This document shows, in pieces, positions 48,374-57,019 of a DNA stretch of 64,000 nt (position 1 is its first letter; the number at the start of each line of letters is the position of its first letter). The DNA comes from DATFDN01 sp963762525 (GTDB lineage: Bacteria > Pseudomonadota > Alphaproteobacteria > Acetobacterales > Acetobacteraceae), in the NCBI GenBank assembly GCA_963762525.1, contig CAVXKT010000003.1, positions 124,001 through 188,000 on the forward strand, in the 5' to 3' direction. The position numbers and the translations under genes are program-made. The notes beneath the pieces were generated by a model that saw only the letters and a list, made by a program, of their open reading frames with translations, did no database searches and was not told the origin of the DNA.

Positions 48374-49316
48374 GGCGCACCTCCTGCGGCGGGTGCTACG
48401 CTGCGGATGCTCGGCGAACTCGAAGCCCGTGGTCCGCGTGTGATAAAAGAGACCGCCGTCCTGCACGATCAGGAACAGCGCCTGCGAATTGCCGCCGTTA
48501 TGGTGCGAATGCACCGCGCCCGGCGGCGTGACGGTGGTGGCCCGGGGCGCCCAGTCCTTGCGCTTGCCGTCGATCACCGAAAAGCAGCGGTCGCCCCGGA
48601 TGATTAGCGACACCGCGACCGAGTTGTGCCGGTGCGGGCGCTGTACCGCCCCGCCCGGCAGCGAGTTCATCGCCACCGTCAGCGTCGGCAGGATGTTGCG
48701 GCTCGCCTCCTGGCGCTCGGCCGAAAAAATCAGCGCCGAGCCGGCGATATCCTCGCCGCGGCCGATATCGTAGATCAGCTCGATCTGGCGCGCGATCTCG
48801 TCGGCGCGGTAATGCACCAGCTCGGTGGGCGCTGTCCCGGGCGCTGGCGGGCGCAGCTTCTCGAAGGCGAGCAGCGGCTCGTTGGTGACGATCCACAGCA
48901 CGGCGTCCCCGGCCGCTTCATGCGTCGCCGGAACGCCGCCCGGCAGGATCAGCAGATCGCCCGCATTCCAGGCGGCGGTCTCGGTCCCGCATCGCGTAGT
49001 CGCGCCGCCCTCGATGACGTACGCGATGACGCCGCTGGCGGCGAAATCGGTCGTCAGCGTCTCGCCGGCGCGGATTTTCGCATAATGCGCCAGCACCAGC
49101 GGCGAGGTGGCGGGGAAGTCGCAGGCGAGCTCCTTCGAGGAATCGCAGGTGATCAATCCGGTCGGTGTCGCCGGGTCAAGCGCGCGCGCCGCCTCGGCGA
49201 CGAAGCTGCGCGTCGGGGACTGGAGGCAGCTTGACGTTGAAAGCGTTTCCCGTGTTGAAGAAGCGGCCCCGCGCCTCGGCGCCGGTGGCGGGATGAGCCG
49301 CTCGCTGCGCCGGCAT
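48374..49316 (-). CDS. Cupin (gentisate dioxygenase-like) protein, frameshifted
   Basis: About 310 residues. MPAQRAAHPATGAEARGRFF-NTGNAFNVKLPPVP at the start, then frame changes between about 49230 and 49165, then GLITCDSSKELACDFPATSP, a first cupin half (YVIEGGATTRCG, WNAGDLLILPGGVPATHEA) and a second with RPHRHNSVAVSLIIRGD and PPGAVHSHHNGG. Two cupin domains as in gentisate/1-hydroxy-2-naphthoate dioxygenases. No stop separates it in frame from tauD; a TAG in the next frame near 48405 suggests one missing or extra base at its end. Likely operon with the dioxygenase. Confidence 0.82.
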
Positions 49317-49483
49317 CTCGGCGATGCTGCGTGAGTGCTTCACTCGGCATGGACCTTCCCCTTGCCGCGCGGCAAGCCTGGCGCGAGTGAGGCAACATCG
49401 GCAGCGGTTCGCCGCGAGTCAAGGCGCGAAGTCGAACGCCATTCGGGTTACATCGTCCGCTCCGATCGGGGCAGGGAGTGAAG

Positions 49484-50163
49484 ATGCGCCTGAGCGCGGA
49501 CGATGCGATCGCGAGCCGCCGGTCGGTGCGCCGCTTCCTGCCCGACCCGATCGCGCGGGATGAAATGGAAGCGATTCTCGACATCGCGGCGAGGGCGCCA
49601 AGCGGGACCAACATGCAGCCCTGGCGGGTGCGCGTGCTCGCCGGGTCCGCCGAAGCAGGCGCTGAGCCGCGCCGTCCTGGAAGCCTTCATGACCGACGAA
49701 CCGGGGCACGTGCAGGAATACGCCTACTATCCGCGACAAGTTCTTCGAGCCCTACCTGTCGCGGCGTCGCAAGGTGGGCTGGGATCTCTACGGGCTGTTG
49801 GGGATCGCGCGTGGCGAGACCGCGCGGATCAAAGCGCAGCACGCACGCAACTACCTGTTCTTCGACGCGCCGGTCGGGATGATCTTCACCATCGACCGCC
49901 GGCTCGCGATAGGCAGCTGGCTCGACTACGGCATGTTCCTGGAGAACATCATGGTCGCGGCGCGCGGCCGGGGGCTGGACACCTGTCCGCAAGCGGCGTG
50001 GGCGCACTTCCATCGGGTGATCCGGCGGATGCTGGGCGTGGACGAGCAGGAGGCGGTCGTCTGCGGCATGGCGCTCGGCCGCGCCGACCCGGAGGCGGTG
50101 GAGAACCGGTTGGTGACGGAACGCGAGCCGGCGAGGTTGTTCGCCGACTTCGCGGGGTTTTAG
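49484..50163 (+). CDS. Nitroreductase family flavoprotein, two frameshifts
   Basis: About 226 residues. AIASRRSVRRFLPDPIARDE and APSGTNMQPWRVRVL are FMN-binding hallmarks; after changes near 49665 and 49735 come FFEPYLSRRRKVGWDLYGLL, PVGMIFTIDRRLAIGSWLDY, GRGLDTCPQAAWAHFH and VVCGMALGRADPEA. NAD(P)H-dependent reductase of nitro or quinone-type compounds. ATG 49484 has AGGGAG; GTG 49478 is possible. Diverges from the cupin gene. Confidence 0.9.
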
Positions 50164-50203
50164 TTCCGCTTCATTCGTCCTTGGGCGAGCCGCAGCGACG
50201 CAC

Positions 50204-50857
50204 TCACGACGAGCGGCGCCGCCGCGCGCCCTCCGACTCAAGCCTGATGACGGGGGCCGCGCCCTCGTGATGCCAACGCAGCCACTCGGCGATTCCTTCG
50301 AGCGTGCCGGCGGTGATCTCGGCGACGATCTCGCGCACCCAATCGAGCTCCGCCTGCTTGAGCCGCCAGCCGTATTCCGCTTCGATCAAGAACAGGCGGG
50401 GCAGCCTGCGGTCGGCCAGCAGCTCCCGCAATCCGCGGGCTTGCGCAAGTTCCGCTTCCAGCCGCAAGCAGCGCTGTTCGAGCAACCGAACGGCTTCGGT
50501 CGGCGGCAACACCGGCAGGAGCGACAACCCACCCCCGAATTGCGTGTACTCGTGCGCCGGGTTGCAGATCAGATCGCTCAGCCAGTCGATCAGCTCCAGC
50601 CTGCCCGCATCGGTCAAACGATAGACCGTGCGCTCCGGGCGGTTGCCTTCGCGCACCGTCTCCCGGGGTTCGATCAGGCGGTGCCGTTGCAAGGCCTCCG
50701 TCACCGTATAGAGCGAGCCGTAGTTGAGCTTGATGCTCTCGTCCTTGTGGCGTTCGCGCATCGTGCTCGCCATTTCGTAGGGATGCATCGGCCGCTCGAA
50801 CAGGCAGGCGAGCACAGCCAGTGCGAGCGGGTTGGAGACCTTGCGATGCCCGCTCAT
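50204..50857 (-). CDS. PadR family transcriptional regulator
   Basis: 217 residues. Winged-helix domain at the N-terminus: NPLALAVLACLFERPMHPYE, LNYGSLYTVTEALQRHRLIE, VYRLTDAGRLELIDWL; then a long helical C-terminal domain of the AphA/Vir-like kind and a basic tail (ARRRRSS). The ATG at 50857 overlaps the monooxygenase stop, so the regulator is cotranscribed with its likely target. A candidate operator lies at 52489-52508. Confidence 0.92.
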   Translation of the reverse strand: MSGHRKVSNPLALAVLACLFERPMHPYEMASTMRERHKDESIKLNYGSLYTVTEALQRHRLIEPRETVREGNRPERTVYRLTDAGRLELIDWLSDLICNPAHEYTQFGGGLSLLPVLPPTEAVRLLEQRCLRLEAELAQARGLRELLADRRLPRLFLIEAEYGWRLKQAELDWVREIVAEITAGTLEGIAEWLRWHHEGAAPVIRLESEGARRRRSS

Positions 50858-52455
50858 GCGGCCTGCTCCCGGAACGGCGCCGCGCGGCAAAGCGCCCGCG
50901 CCAGCACGGCTTCCAGCTCCGCCGCCGGATCGCGGGCGGCGTGGTCGGACCGCCAGGCGATGAAGCCGTCCGGGCGTACCAGCAGCGCACCGGCGGCGCC
51001 GAGCCCGATGCGCGACGCATCGCCGCCGAGATCGGCGCCGAACCGAAATGCCTCGAGCCCGAGCCGGCGCGCCGCCGCTGCCCAGGCCGCGCCTTCCGGC
51101 CCGGTAAACAGCACGAAACCCCGACCCGTAAGATCGAGGATAGAGCGCGCGCAGCCGTCATGCGTCACGCCGATATGGGCGAGCCGGGTGCCGGGACGGC
51201 AGCTCGGATGCAGAGGATTCTCCATCGGCGCACCGTCATCCTGCGCATCATCGGCGATCGCGGCCGAGCGATAGCGATAGCCCATCGCGACCTTGAGATA
51301 ATCCATCTCGAGCCCGGCGCCGGCGAGGTCGATGCGATCGGGACGCAGGCGCTCGACATAGGCTTCGGTCTGGCGGGCGACGGTCAGCTCGGAAACCGGC
51401 TGCCGCTCGGCCGCATAGGTCTCCAAAATTTCAGGCCCGGCCTCGCCCCGCAGCACCCATGCCAGCTTCCAGGCCAGATCGGCGGCATCCTGGATCGCCG
51501 TCTGTCCGCCGAGCCCGCCGGTGGGCGGCATCGTATGCGCGGCATCGCCGGCCAGAAACACCCGTCCGGCCGACATCCGATCGGCGATACGCGACGACAT
51601 CTCCCACGCCATGACGTCGAGAACCTTCACGTCGAGAGCGGGCAAACCGAGCGCCGCCCGGACCATCGCTTTCGCGCGGTCCGGCGTGAAGTCGGCCGCA
51701 GACTCGCGCGCCGGATCGTATTCCACCGAGACTTGGCCGACATTGCGATCGTCGGTGCTGACGAACACGCCGGTGAAATTCAAATTCTGGAGATAGTAGA
51801 GCACGAAACCGCGCCCGTTCAGCACGCCTTCAAGATCGGCCTCGAACAGGATCGACATGTTGTGCGACAGCGTGCCCCGGCCTTTGGTGCCGATGCCGAG
51901 CGCGCGACGAATCGGGCTGCGGCTGCCGTCGGCGGCGATCAGATAATCGGCGGTGACAGTAGAGGTCGCGCTCGTCCCGGTGTCGCGCAGTATGGCCCGC
52001 ACGCCCCGCGCATCGCGGGAAGAGCCCGCGAGTTCGATCGCAAAGCGGATGTCGGCCCCAAGCGCGCGGGCGTGGCGGACCAGGATCGGTTCCACTCGAT
52101 CCTGCCCGGCCATGCAGGTCGCCGACGGCGAGAGCGTGCGCCAGTCGATGTCGCCGGGGGCGACGATGGTTCGAAACACTTGCCCGGTGACGCTCTCGGC
52201 GATGACGATCGTGAAATCGTCGGGAGCCGCCGGAGCGGCCGAGGCGAGATCCTTCTCCAGTCCCGGAACTCGCCGCAGCAACTCGAGGCTTCGCGGATTG
52301 ACGCCGCGCGCGCGCGGATGCCGCGCGGTGCCGGGCCGCCGCTCGCCGAGCAGCGACGGAACGCCCCGCCAGCCGAGCAGCGTCGCCGCGGTAAGACCGG
52401 CGAGGCCGGCTCCGACGATGGGGACGGGCGTGGAGTGGGATTGAGCGGTGGACAT
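50854..52455 (-). CDS. FAD-dependent aromatic monooxygenase
   Basis: 533 residues, intact. PHBH-fold group A hydroxylase: FAD motif VPIVGAGLAGLTAATLLGWR, the DG motif LIAADGSRSPIRRALG, and the GD motif GRVFLAGDAAHTMPPTGGLG followed by GGQTAIQDAADLAWKLAWVL. The thioredoxin-like C-terminal domain places it near phenol hydroxylase/MhpA/RdmE-type enzymes. Hydroxylates an aromatic ring with NAD(P)H and O2. Followed by padR with ATGA overlap. Confidence 0.93.
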   Translation of the reverse strand: MSTAQSHSTPVPIVGAGLAGLTAATLLGWRGVPSLLGERRPGTARHPRARGVNPRSLELLRRVPGLEKDLASAAPAAPDDFTIVIAESVTGQVFRTIVAPGDIDWRTLSPSATCMAGQDRVEPILVRHARALGADIRFAIELAGSSRDARGVRAILRDTGTSATSTVTADYLIAADGSRSPIRRALGIGTKGRGTLSHNMSILFEADLEGVLNGRGFVLYYLQNLNFTGVFVSTDDRNVGQVSVEYDPARESAADFTPDRAKAMVRAALGLPALDVKVLDVMAWEMSSRIADRMSAGRVFLAGDAAHTMPPTGGLGGQTAIQDAADLAWKLAWVLRGEAGPEILETYAAERQPVSELTVARQTEAYVERLRPDRIDLAGAGLEMDYLKVAMGYRYRSAAIADDAQDDGAPMENPLHPSCRPGTRLAHIGVTHDGCARSILDLTGRGFVLFTGPEGAAWAAAARRLGLEAFRFGADLGGDASRIGLGAAGALLVRPDGFIAWRSDHAARDPAAELEAVLARALCRAAPFREQAA

Positions 52456-52488
52456 GGTCGGATGGTCTCCGGCAATTGGATGTCGCCA

Positions 52489-52508
52489 AATATACGGATT
52501 AGGATATT
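52489..52508. promoter_or_regulatory. Candidate PadR operator/promoter of the monooxygenase operon
   Basis: Inverted repeat aatat-N10-atatt in an AT-rich island 34 bases upstream of the monooxygenase start, within otherwise GC-rich DNA. Spacing and AT-rich half-sites resemble PadR operators. The reverse strand also reads tatattt, usable as a -10 box. Confidence 0.5.
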
Positions 52509-52611
52509 CGGGGCAAGGTCAATTTGCCGCGAGAAGAGCCTCCGATCTCAGGCGTTGCCGCTTTCCCTCCGAGCATCTGAGCTTGCTCGTCACAGCGGCA
52601 ATGTCGGGAGG

Positions 52612-52660
52612 TCGGCCGACGGTTTGCCGATCGGCGTGCAGATCGTCGGCCCACTGTTCG
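52612..52660 (+). pseudogene. Fragment of an amidase gene
   Basis: 49 bases matching 18060-18108 of the amidase gene with one mismatch, encoding SADGLPIGVQIVGPLF. No amidase sequence continues on either side, so this is a remnant or a copied piece in the 52.5-53.3 kb debris zone. Confidence 0.75.
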
Positions 52661-52712
52661 AACTCGAGGCGGACATCACGGCGCTGGTCCGAACCGACCC
52701 GGGCTCGCGGCG

Positions 52713-52931
52713 GACGCCAAGACGCGGGGCGGCATCGGCGGCATCGGCGCCACCACCGCCGCCGTCCTGCTGGCGTCGATGCCCGAACTCGGTACGGCGC
52801 TGCGCGGGTTCTACGAACGGCTCCGCGCCAACGGCAAAGAGCCGCTGGTGGCGCTTACCGCCGTCATGCGTAAGCTGGTCGTCTTCAGCAACGCCCGGCT
52901 GCGGCCCCCGGGCGGTCGCACCGATCGGTAA
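52713..52931 (+). pseudogene. IS110-family transposase C-terminal remnant
   Basis: One open frame reads TRGGIGGIGATTAAVLLASM-PELG followed directly by LRGFYERLRANGKEPLVALT-AVMRKLVVFSNARLR and TAA. These are the two ends of the IS110/IS116 (Transposase_20) C-terminal domain; the roughly 65 residues normally between them, with the conserved Ser region, are missing. The N-terminal DEDD domain is absent. An internally deleted relic, not active. Confidence 0.75.
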
Positions 52932-53043
52932 CGGCGTAAGCAGATGTAGCGCCTTTTTTTGCCGGTGTGGCGGCTTGTGCGGTTGTGGGCAACGCGGCTT
53001 GGCGTCGTCCACAAATCCAACCGCCGGATGCGACGATCTGAGT

Positions 53044-53123
53044 TGATGACGGCGCCTCGATCCGGCGGACCCGACGCAGCCTGCGATTTGCTCCGGGTTG
53101 CCGGGTCAAGCCCGGCAACGACG
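53044..53123. repeat. Palindromic repeat, copy at 53.1 kb
   Basis: Second copy of the 47.3 kb element in the same orientation; the left arm is degenerate, the centre and right arm (ctccgggttgccgggtcaag) are almost identical. From here to 53350 I see no gene or RNA. Confidence 0.75.
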
Positions 53124-53350
53124 GAAAAAGAGGCCGGTTACGGTCAGGACGAAACCGCTCTGGTAAGTAGCGCCGGTCGCCGGCGTGGCATGGTTTCGTT
53201 TCGAATCGGGCTCCGCCCGGCGTTAACGAATAATCGGGCTCCACGTTTCGTGCCGTTTTCGCGTTCCACTGTACGCAGCGCCGTGGCGATCCGGAGGTAC
53301 TAGCGCCCCTTGGCCCGCACTACGTCACCCGGATGATCAAGTTCGCGATG

Positions 53351-53824
53351 CTACTGGTCCGACGGCCCCATCGCCTTGATCAGATCGGCGACTTTCTTGC
53401 GCTGATTCGGGTCGCTGATGCGATAGTAGGCGCGCACGAGCTCGAGCGTCTCCCGCCGCGTCATCGTGTCGTCGGCGAATCCGTCCGTAGCGTCGGTCGC
53501 CGGCACGCGGCGTCCCGGGGAAGCAGCGCCGGCCACGCCGTCGGGCATATCGTCGAAGAAGAAGCTGATCGGCACGTCCAGCACGCGGGAGAGATCGAAC
53601 AGCCGCGAGGCGCCGACGCGATTAACGCCGCGCTCGTATTTTTGAACCTGCTGGAAGGTCAGCCCGAGCTGATCGCCCAATCGCTCCTGCGACATGCCGG
53701 ACAAAGTCCGGCGCAGCCGGATTCGCGAGCCGACATGAACGTCGATCGGGCTTGGCCGCCCCTCGCGCTCCGCGTGTGTCTCAGCCACGGGCCTTCGAGT
53801 ATCCCCGGGCAAGTCGTCGAGCAT
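53351..53824 (-). CDS. XRE-family (Cro/CI-type HTH) regulator
   Basis: 157 residues. HTH at about residues 30-85: VGSRIRLRRTLSGMSQERLG, LGLTFQQVQKYERGVNRVGA, SRLFDLSRVLDVPISFFF. A C-terminal helix (ETLELVRAYYRISDPNQRKK) follows. This type is conserved next to lnt in many alphaproteobacteria. A possible promoter lies at 53888-53916. Immediately downstream the sequence passes into the repeat and IS debris zone, so neighbours expected in relatives (metK, trmB) are missing. Confidence 0.92.
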   Translation of the reverse strand: MLDDLPGDTRRPVAETHAEREGRPSPIDVHVGSRIRLRRTLSGMSQERLGDQLGLTFQQVQKYERGVNRVGASRLFDLSRVLDVPISFFFDDMPDGVAGAASPGRRVPATDATDGFADDTMTRRETLELVRAYYRISDPNQRKKVADLIKAMGPSDQ

Positions 53825-53887
53825 CGCTAATTCTCCGCCAAGAGAGGCGAGTTGAAGGACCTATACATCGTTTTGAATGCCTAGGGA

Positions 53888-53916
53888 AAGGTAAAACCAC
53901 AACCGAGAATTGTCAA
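53888..53916 (-). promoter_or_regulatory. Candidate sigma-70 promoter of the XRE gene
   Basis: On the minus strand TTGACA (53911-53916) and TACCTT (53888-53893) are 17 bases apart, about 60 bases upstream of the start codon, in an AT-rich stretch between lnt and the regulator. Confidence 0.5.
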
Positions 53917-53946
53917 CGGTCTTAGTACAAAAAAAGCCGTTGTATC

Positions 53947-55449
53947 TCAGGTCGAGACAATTCCCAATTTTCGGAAGGCTCGGCCGCCGACCAGGCCAGC
54001 CATAGCCATTACAAGGCTTAAACCCAAGGGAAGAGCCAAGCCGGCACGCGCACAAAAAGGTGTTGCCAGCGCTCCGGGCAACCCCACCACCAGCACATCG
54101 GGCCGCGCACGCGGCAATCTCTCCAACTCGTGACCGCGAGCGTCGATAGCGACCGTAATGCCGGTGTTAGCTGCGCGCAAGAGCGGTAATCCCTCCTCGA
54201 CCGTCCGCATCCGCGCCGCTGCCAGATGCTGGCGCGGTCCCGATGAGTTGCCGAACCAGGCGTCGTTGGTGATGTTGACGATCCAGCCCGGCCGATGCGC
54301 CTCGTCGACGACCTGATTCGGAAAGATCGCCTCGTAGCAGATGATCGGGGCGAACGGCGGAACCCCCGGAACGGTCAGTGTCGTCGGCCCGGGTCCCGGC
54401 GCGAATCCGCCCCCGGGCACGATTTGGATCGGCAGCGGAAACCATCCGGGCTGGTATTCGCCGAACGGCACCAGATGCCATTTGTCATATACCGCGGCCA
54501 CCTCTCCGTCCGGCTCCAGGGCGAACAGGCTGTTGCGCGGGCGACCTTCGGCGTCGAAGCGCACCGATCCGACCAGTGCCGGTGCGCCACCGGCGGCCTC
54601 GGCGATCATCCGCCGCGCGGTCGGATCACGCCCCAACAGATAGGGGCTGGCGGTCTCCGGCCAGATCACCACCTTCGGCCCGCTGCCCGCCCGGGCGACC
54701 CCCTCCCGCGTGAGGTCGAGGTAGCGGCGGAAGATGCCGAGCGCGAGTTGCGGGCTCCATTTCAAGCCTTCGGCGATGTCGCCCTGCACCAGCACGGCGG
54801 TCACGCCGATGGGGGTCGGCGGGGGCGCGGCGAGCCGCACCATCCCGAACGCCACCCAGGCCGCCAGCAGCGCCGCGCCCGCGGCACGGAAGCTCCAGCC
54901 GAGGAGCGGCAAACCGGCGAGCAGGATGGTCGCCAGGGTCAGACCGTGGACGCCCACCAGGGCCGCTGGCTGGATCAGCACGTCTCCTGCCCGCCCGGGT
55001 AATTCCCAGACACTGCCCCATAGATTCCAGGGAAAGCCGGTGCCGATGAATTGGCGCGCCAAATCGCCCAGGACCCAGGCACCGGCCAGCGTCAGGAGGC
55101 GCGGCCAGCCGGCGAGGGCGGCGCGGGCGACTAAGGCGGCGAAGGCAATGAAGGCGGCAAGAATGGTCGCCAACCCCGGGACGGCGAGCGGCACGCACCA
55201 CCAGAAGCGCGCCGCCTCGATCAGAATGGCCTCGGTGATCCAATAGAGCCCGATCAGGTTCACCCCGAAGCCGAACCACCATCCCCGGCGCGCCGCCACC
55301 AGCGGACCGCGCGCGCCCTCGATCAGCAGTAGCAGAACGGGAATGGCGACCAGCAGCGCCGGCAGCACGTGCAGCGGCGGCAGCGCCAGCGCGGCCAGCA
55401 GACCGGCGCCGAAGGCGGCGAGATCGGCCCGCCAGCCCCGCAGGGCCAC
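53947..55449 (-). CDS. lnt: Apolipoprotein N-acyltransferase
   Basis: About 500 residues from the GTG at 55449. Adds the third acyl chain to lipoproteins at the inner membrane. Membrane segments at the N-terminus (LAAFGAGLLAALALPPLHVL, ARFWWCVPLAVPGLATILAA), TGFPWNLWGSVW, then the periplasmic nitrilase domain with Glu in VIWPETASPYLL, Lys in VYDKWHLVPFGEYQP and Cys in PIICYEAIFPN, and a last membrane helix. The frame is open upstream to 55641 but that part is encoded by a repeat, so the GTG is preferred; the start is uncertain. Confidence 0.94.
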   Translation of the reverse strand: MALRGWRADLAAFGAGLLAALALPPLHVLPALLVAIPVLLLLIEGARGPLVAARRGWWFGFGVNLIGLYWITEAILIEAARFWWCVPLAVPGLATILAAFIAFAALVARAALAGWPRLLTLAGAWVLGDLARQFIGTGFPWNLWGSVWELPGRAGDVLIQPAALVGVHGLTLATILLAGLPLLGWSFRAAGAALLAAWVAFGMVRLAAPPPTPIGVTAVLVQGDIAEGLKWSPQLALGIFRRYLDLTREGVARAGSGPKVVIWPETASPYLLGRDPTARRMIAEAAGGAPALVGSVRFDAEGRPRNSLFALEPDGEVAAVYDKWHLVPFGEYQPGWFPLPIQIVPGGGFAPGPGPTTLTVPGVPPFAPIICYEAIFPNQVVDEAHRPGWIVNITNDAWFGNSSGPRQHLAAARMRTVEEGLPLLRAANTGITVAIDARGHELERLPRARPDVLVVGLPGALATPFCARAGLALPLGLSLVMAMAGLVGGRAFRKLGIVST

Positions 55450-55465
55450 GATCGACCGGCGAATT

Positions 55466-55570
55466 CGCGCAGCTCCCTTCCCCCAACCCCCTCCCGCAGG
55501 GGGAGTGGGAGAAGAAGGCCGCGCACGGTTCGGCGCTTTCCCTTGCGGGATGGGCTCGGAGCAGTGGGGC
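55466..55570. repeat. Palindromic GC repeat upstream of lnt
   Basis: Contains ccccctcccgcagggggagt and, further on, cccttgcgggatgggc-type half palindromes. It is open in the lnt frame and gives an apparent N-terminal extension rich in Pro, Gly and Arg. Confidence 0.6.
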
Positions 55571-55606
55571 AGGGGATGAGCCCGAATCGGCGACGTCATA
55601 TCGCCG

Positions 55607-56452
55607 CTATCCGTCAAGGGCCTCGCGGAGCTGACGCTCATAGTGGCGATAATACTTGTCGGTGACGAGATCGGTCTTGACGACGATGGCGACGTCCGTG
55701 GTGTTGAATTGGCTGTCGATCACGGCGCCGTCGCCGACGAAGCCGCCGAGCCGGAGATAGCCCTTGATGAGCGGCGGCAGTTGGGCAATCACGCGCCGCG
55801 GTTCCAGATCGCCCGCGCGCAACCGGCGCATCTCCACGAACCGATGCGCCAAAGCGCGCGGGCGCACCGCCGGGGCCGCCAGGTGGTTGTCGTGCAGGTA
55901 AGTCAACTCGGCCGCGACCGCGTCGGGATCGGTGCCCGGCAGGCTGGCGCAGCCGAACATCAGGTCGATCCGGTGGTGAAAAACATAGGCGGCGATGCCT
56001 CGCCACAGCAGTTGCATGGCCATCCGGCCCCGGTAGGCGGCATCGACGCAGGAGCGGCCGAGTTCCAGGATGCGGCCCGGGAAGCGCTCGATCGGCTTGA
56101 TATCGTATTCGCTCGCGGAATAGAAACCGCCCAGCTTGGCCGCCGCTTCCCGTTGAATCAGCCGGTACGTCCCGACGATGCCCTCCGGGCCGGCGCCGAT
56201 CGCATGATCGACCACCAGCAGGTGATCGGCGACGAAATCGTAACGGTCTCGATCGCGCCGGCTGAGCGCGGCGTCGCGGTCGGGAATCGCCCCCATCTCG
56301 CCGTAGAAGATGCGGAAGCGGAGCGCCTGGATGGCGTCGATCTCGGCCGCCGATGCGGCCAGCCGAACTCCCAGATTGCCAGCGCGAAGCTCGGGGAATA
56401 CCCCGCCGGCCTCGCCCGGTGCCGCCCGGGCAATCATCGCCTGCGCCGTCAC
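55607..56452 (-). CDS. olsB: OlsB-type ornithine N-acyltransferase (GNAT)
   Basis: 281 residues, intact. RLAASAAEIDAIQALRFRIF, DRYDFVADHLLVVDH, IVGTYRLIQREAA, YDIKPIERFPGRILELGRSC, YRGRMAMQLLWRGIAAYVF and LMFGCASLPGTDPDAV are the hemolysin-like/OlsB blocks. Makes lyso-ornithine lipid from ornithine and 3-hydroxyacyl-ACP. No olsA is visible in the window. Start overlaps the fur stop by ATGA. Confidence 0.88.
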   Translation of the reverse strand: MTAQAMIARAAPGEAGGVFPELRAGNLGVRLAASAAEIDAIQALRFRIFYGEMGAIPDRDAALSRRDRDRYDFVADHLLVVDHAIGAGPEGIVGTYRLIQREAAAKLGGFYSASEYDIKPIERFPGRILELGRSCVDAAYRGRMAMQLLWRGIAAYVFHHRIDLMFGCASLPGTDPDAVAAELTYLHDNHLAAPAVRPRALAHRFVEMRRLRAGDLEPRRVIAQLPPLIKGYLRLGGFVGDGAVIDSQFNTTDVAIVVKTDLVTDKYYRHYERQLREALDG

Positions 56453-56937
56453 CGCGCGCCGCGCTCCGGAAGTGCGGGCTCTACCGGCTCCTCGTCGCGA
56501 CTGCCCCTGCCCGCGCCCGCCCGCACGGAATTGGCCTGACGGCGGCCGAACAGTTCGAGCCGCAAGGAGACCAGATCGAAGCCGAGACGTCGAGCGATCG
56601 TCTGCATCAGCCGCTCATGCTCCGGGTCCTGAAATTCGACCACCTTGCCGGTGTCGACGTCGATCAGATGATAGTGGTTGCCGTGCTCGGTCGGCTCGTA
56701 GCGGGCCCGCCCGCCGCCGAAGTCGCGCCGTTCAAGAATCCCCTTCTCCTCGAGCAGCCGGACCGTGCGATAGACGGTAGCGATGGAAATCCGCGGATCA
56801 AGCGCCGTCGCCCGCCGATAAAGCTCCTCCACGTCGGGATGGTCAGAGGCGTCGGACAGTACGCGCGCGATGACCCGGCGTTGGCCGGTCATCTTCAAGC
56901 CTCGTTCAACGCACAGGCGCTCAATGCGCGATTCCAT
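56449..56937 (-). CDS. fur: Fur family regulator
   Basis: 162 residues. Winged helix LKMTGQRRVIARVLSDASDH, HPDVEELYRRA, ISIATVYRTVRLLEEKGI; metal/dimer region EHGNHYHLIDVDTGKVVEF. The CxxC structural zinc site is absent, as in alphaproteobacterial Fur and Mur proteins, so iron or manganese sensing cannot be told apart. A basic, Gly-rich tail follows. Cotranscribed with olsB. Confidence 0.9.
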   Translation of the reverse strand: MESRIERLCVERGLKMTGQRRVIARVLSDASDHPDVEELYRRATALDPRISIATVYRTVRLLEEKGILERRDFGGGRARYEPTEHGNHYHLIDVDTGKVVEFQDPEHERLMQTIARRLGFDLVSLRLELFGRRQANSVRAGAGRGSRDEEPVEPALPERGAR

Positions 56938-57019
56938 CCGGCCCCTCGCCAGCAGGTAGCCAATTCGGCCGCCCGCTGTCCATCGGCGGCCCGCCCGATC
57001 GCTCGGGCAAGGGACGCGG

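Noticed and set aside
47486..49156. A single 556-residue cupin-TauD fusion protein
   Set aside because: TauD has its own strong ribosome site and ATG, and an out-of-frame stop near 48405 suggests an indel; kept as a finding, annotated as two genes.
53135..53330. Small gene in the stretch after the 53.1 kb repeat (MVSFRIGLRPALTNN...)
   Set aside because: No ribosome site, no family, and atypical composition next to the IS remnant; likely debris.
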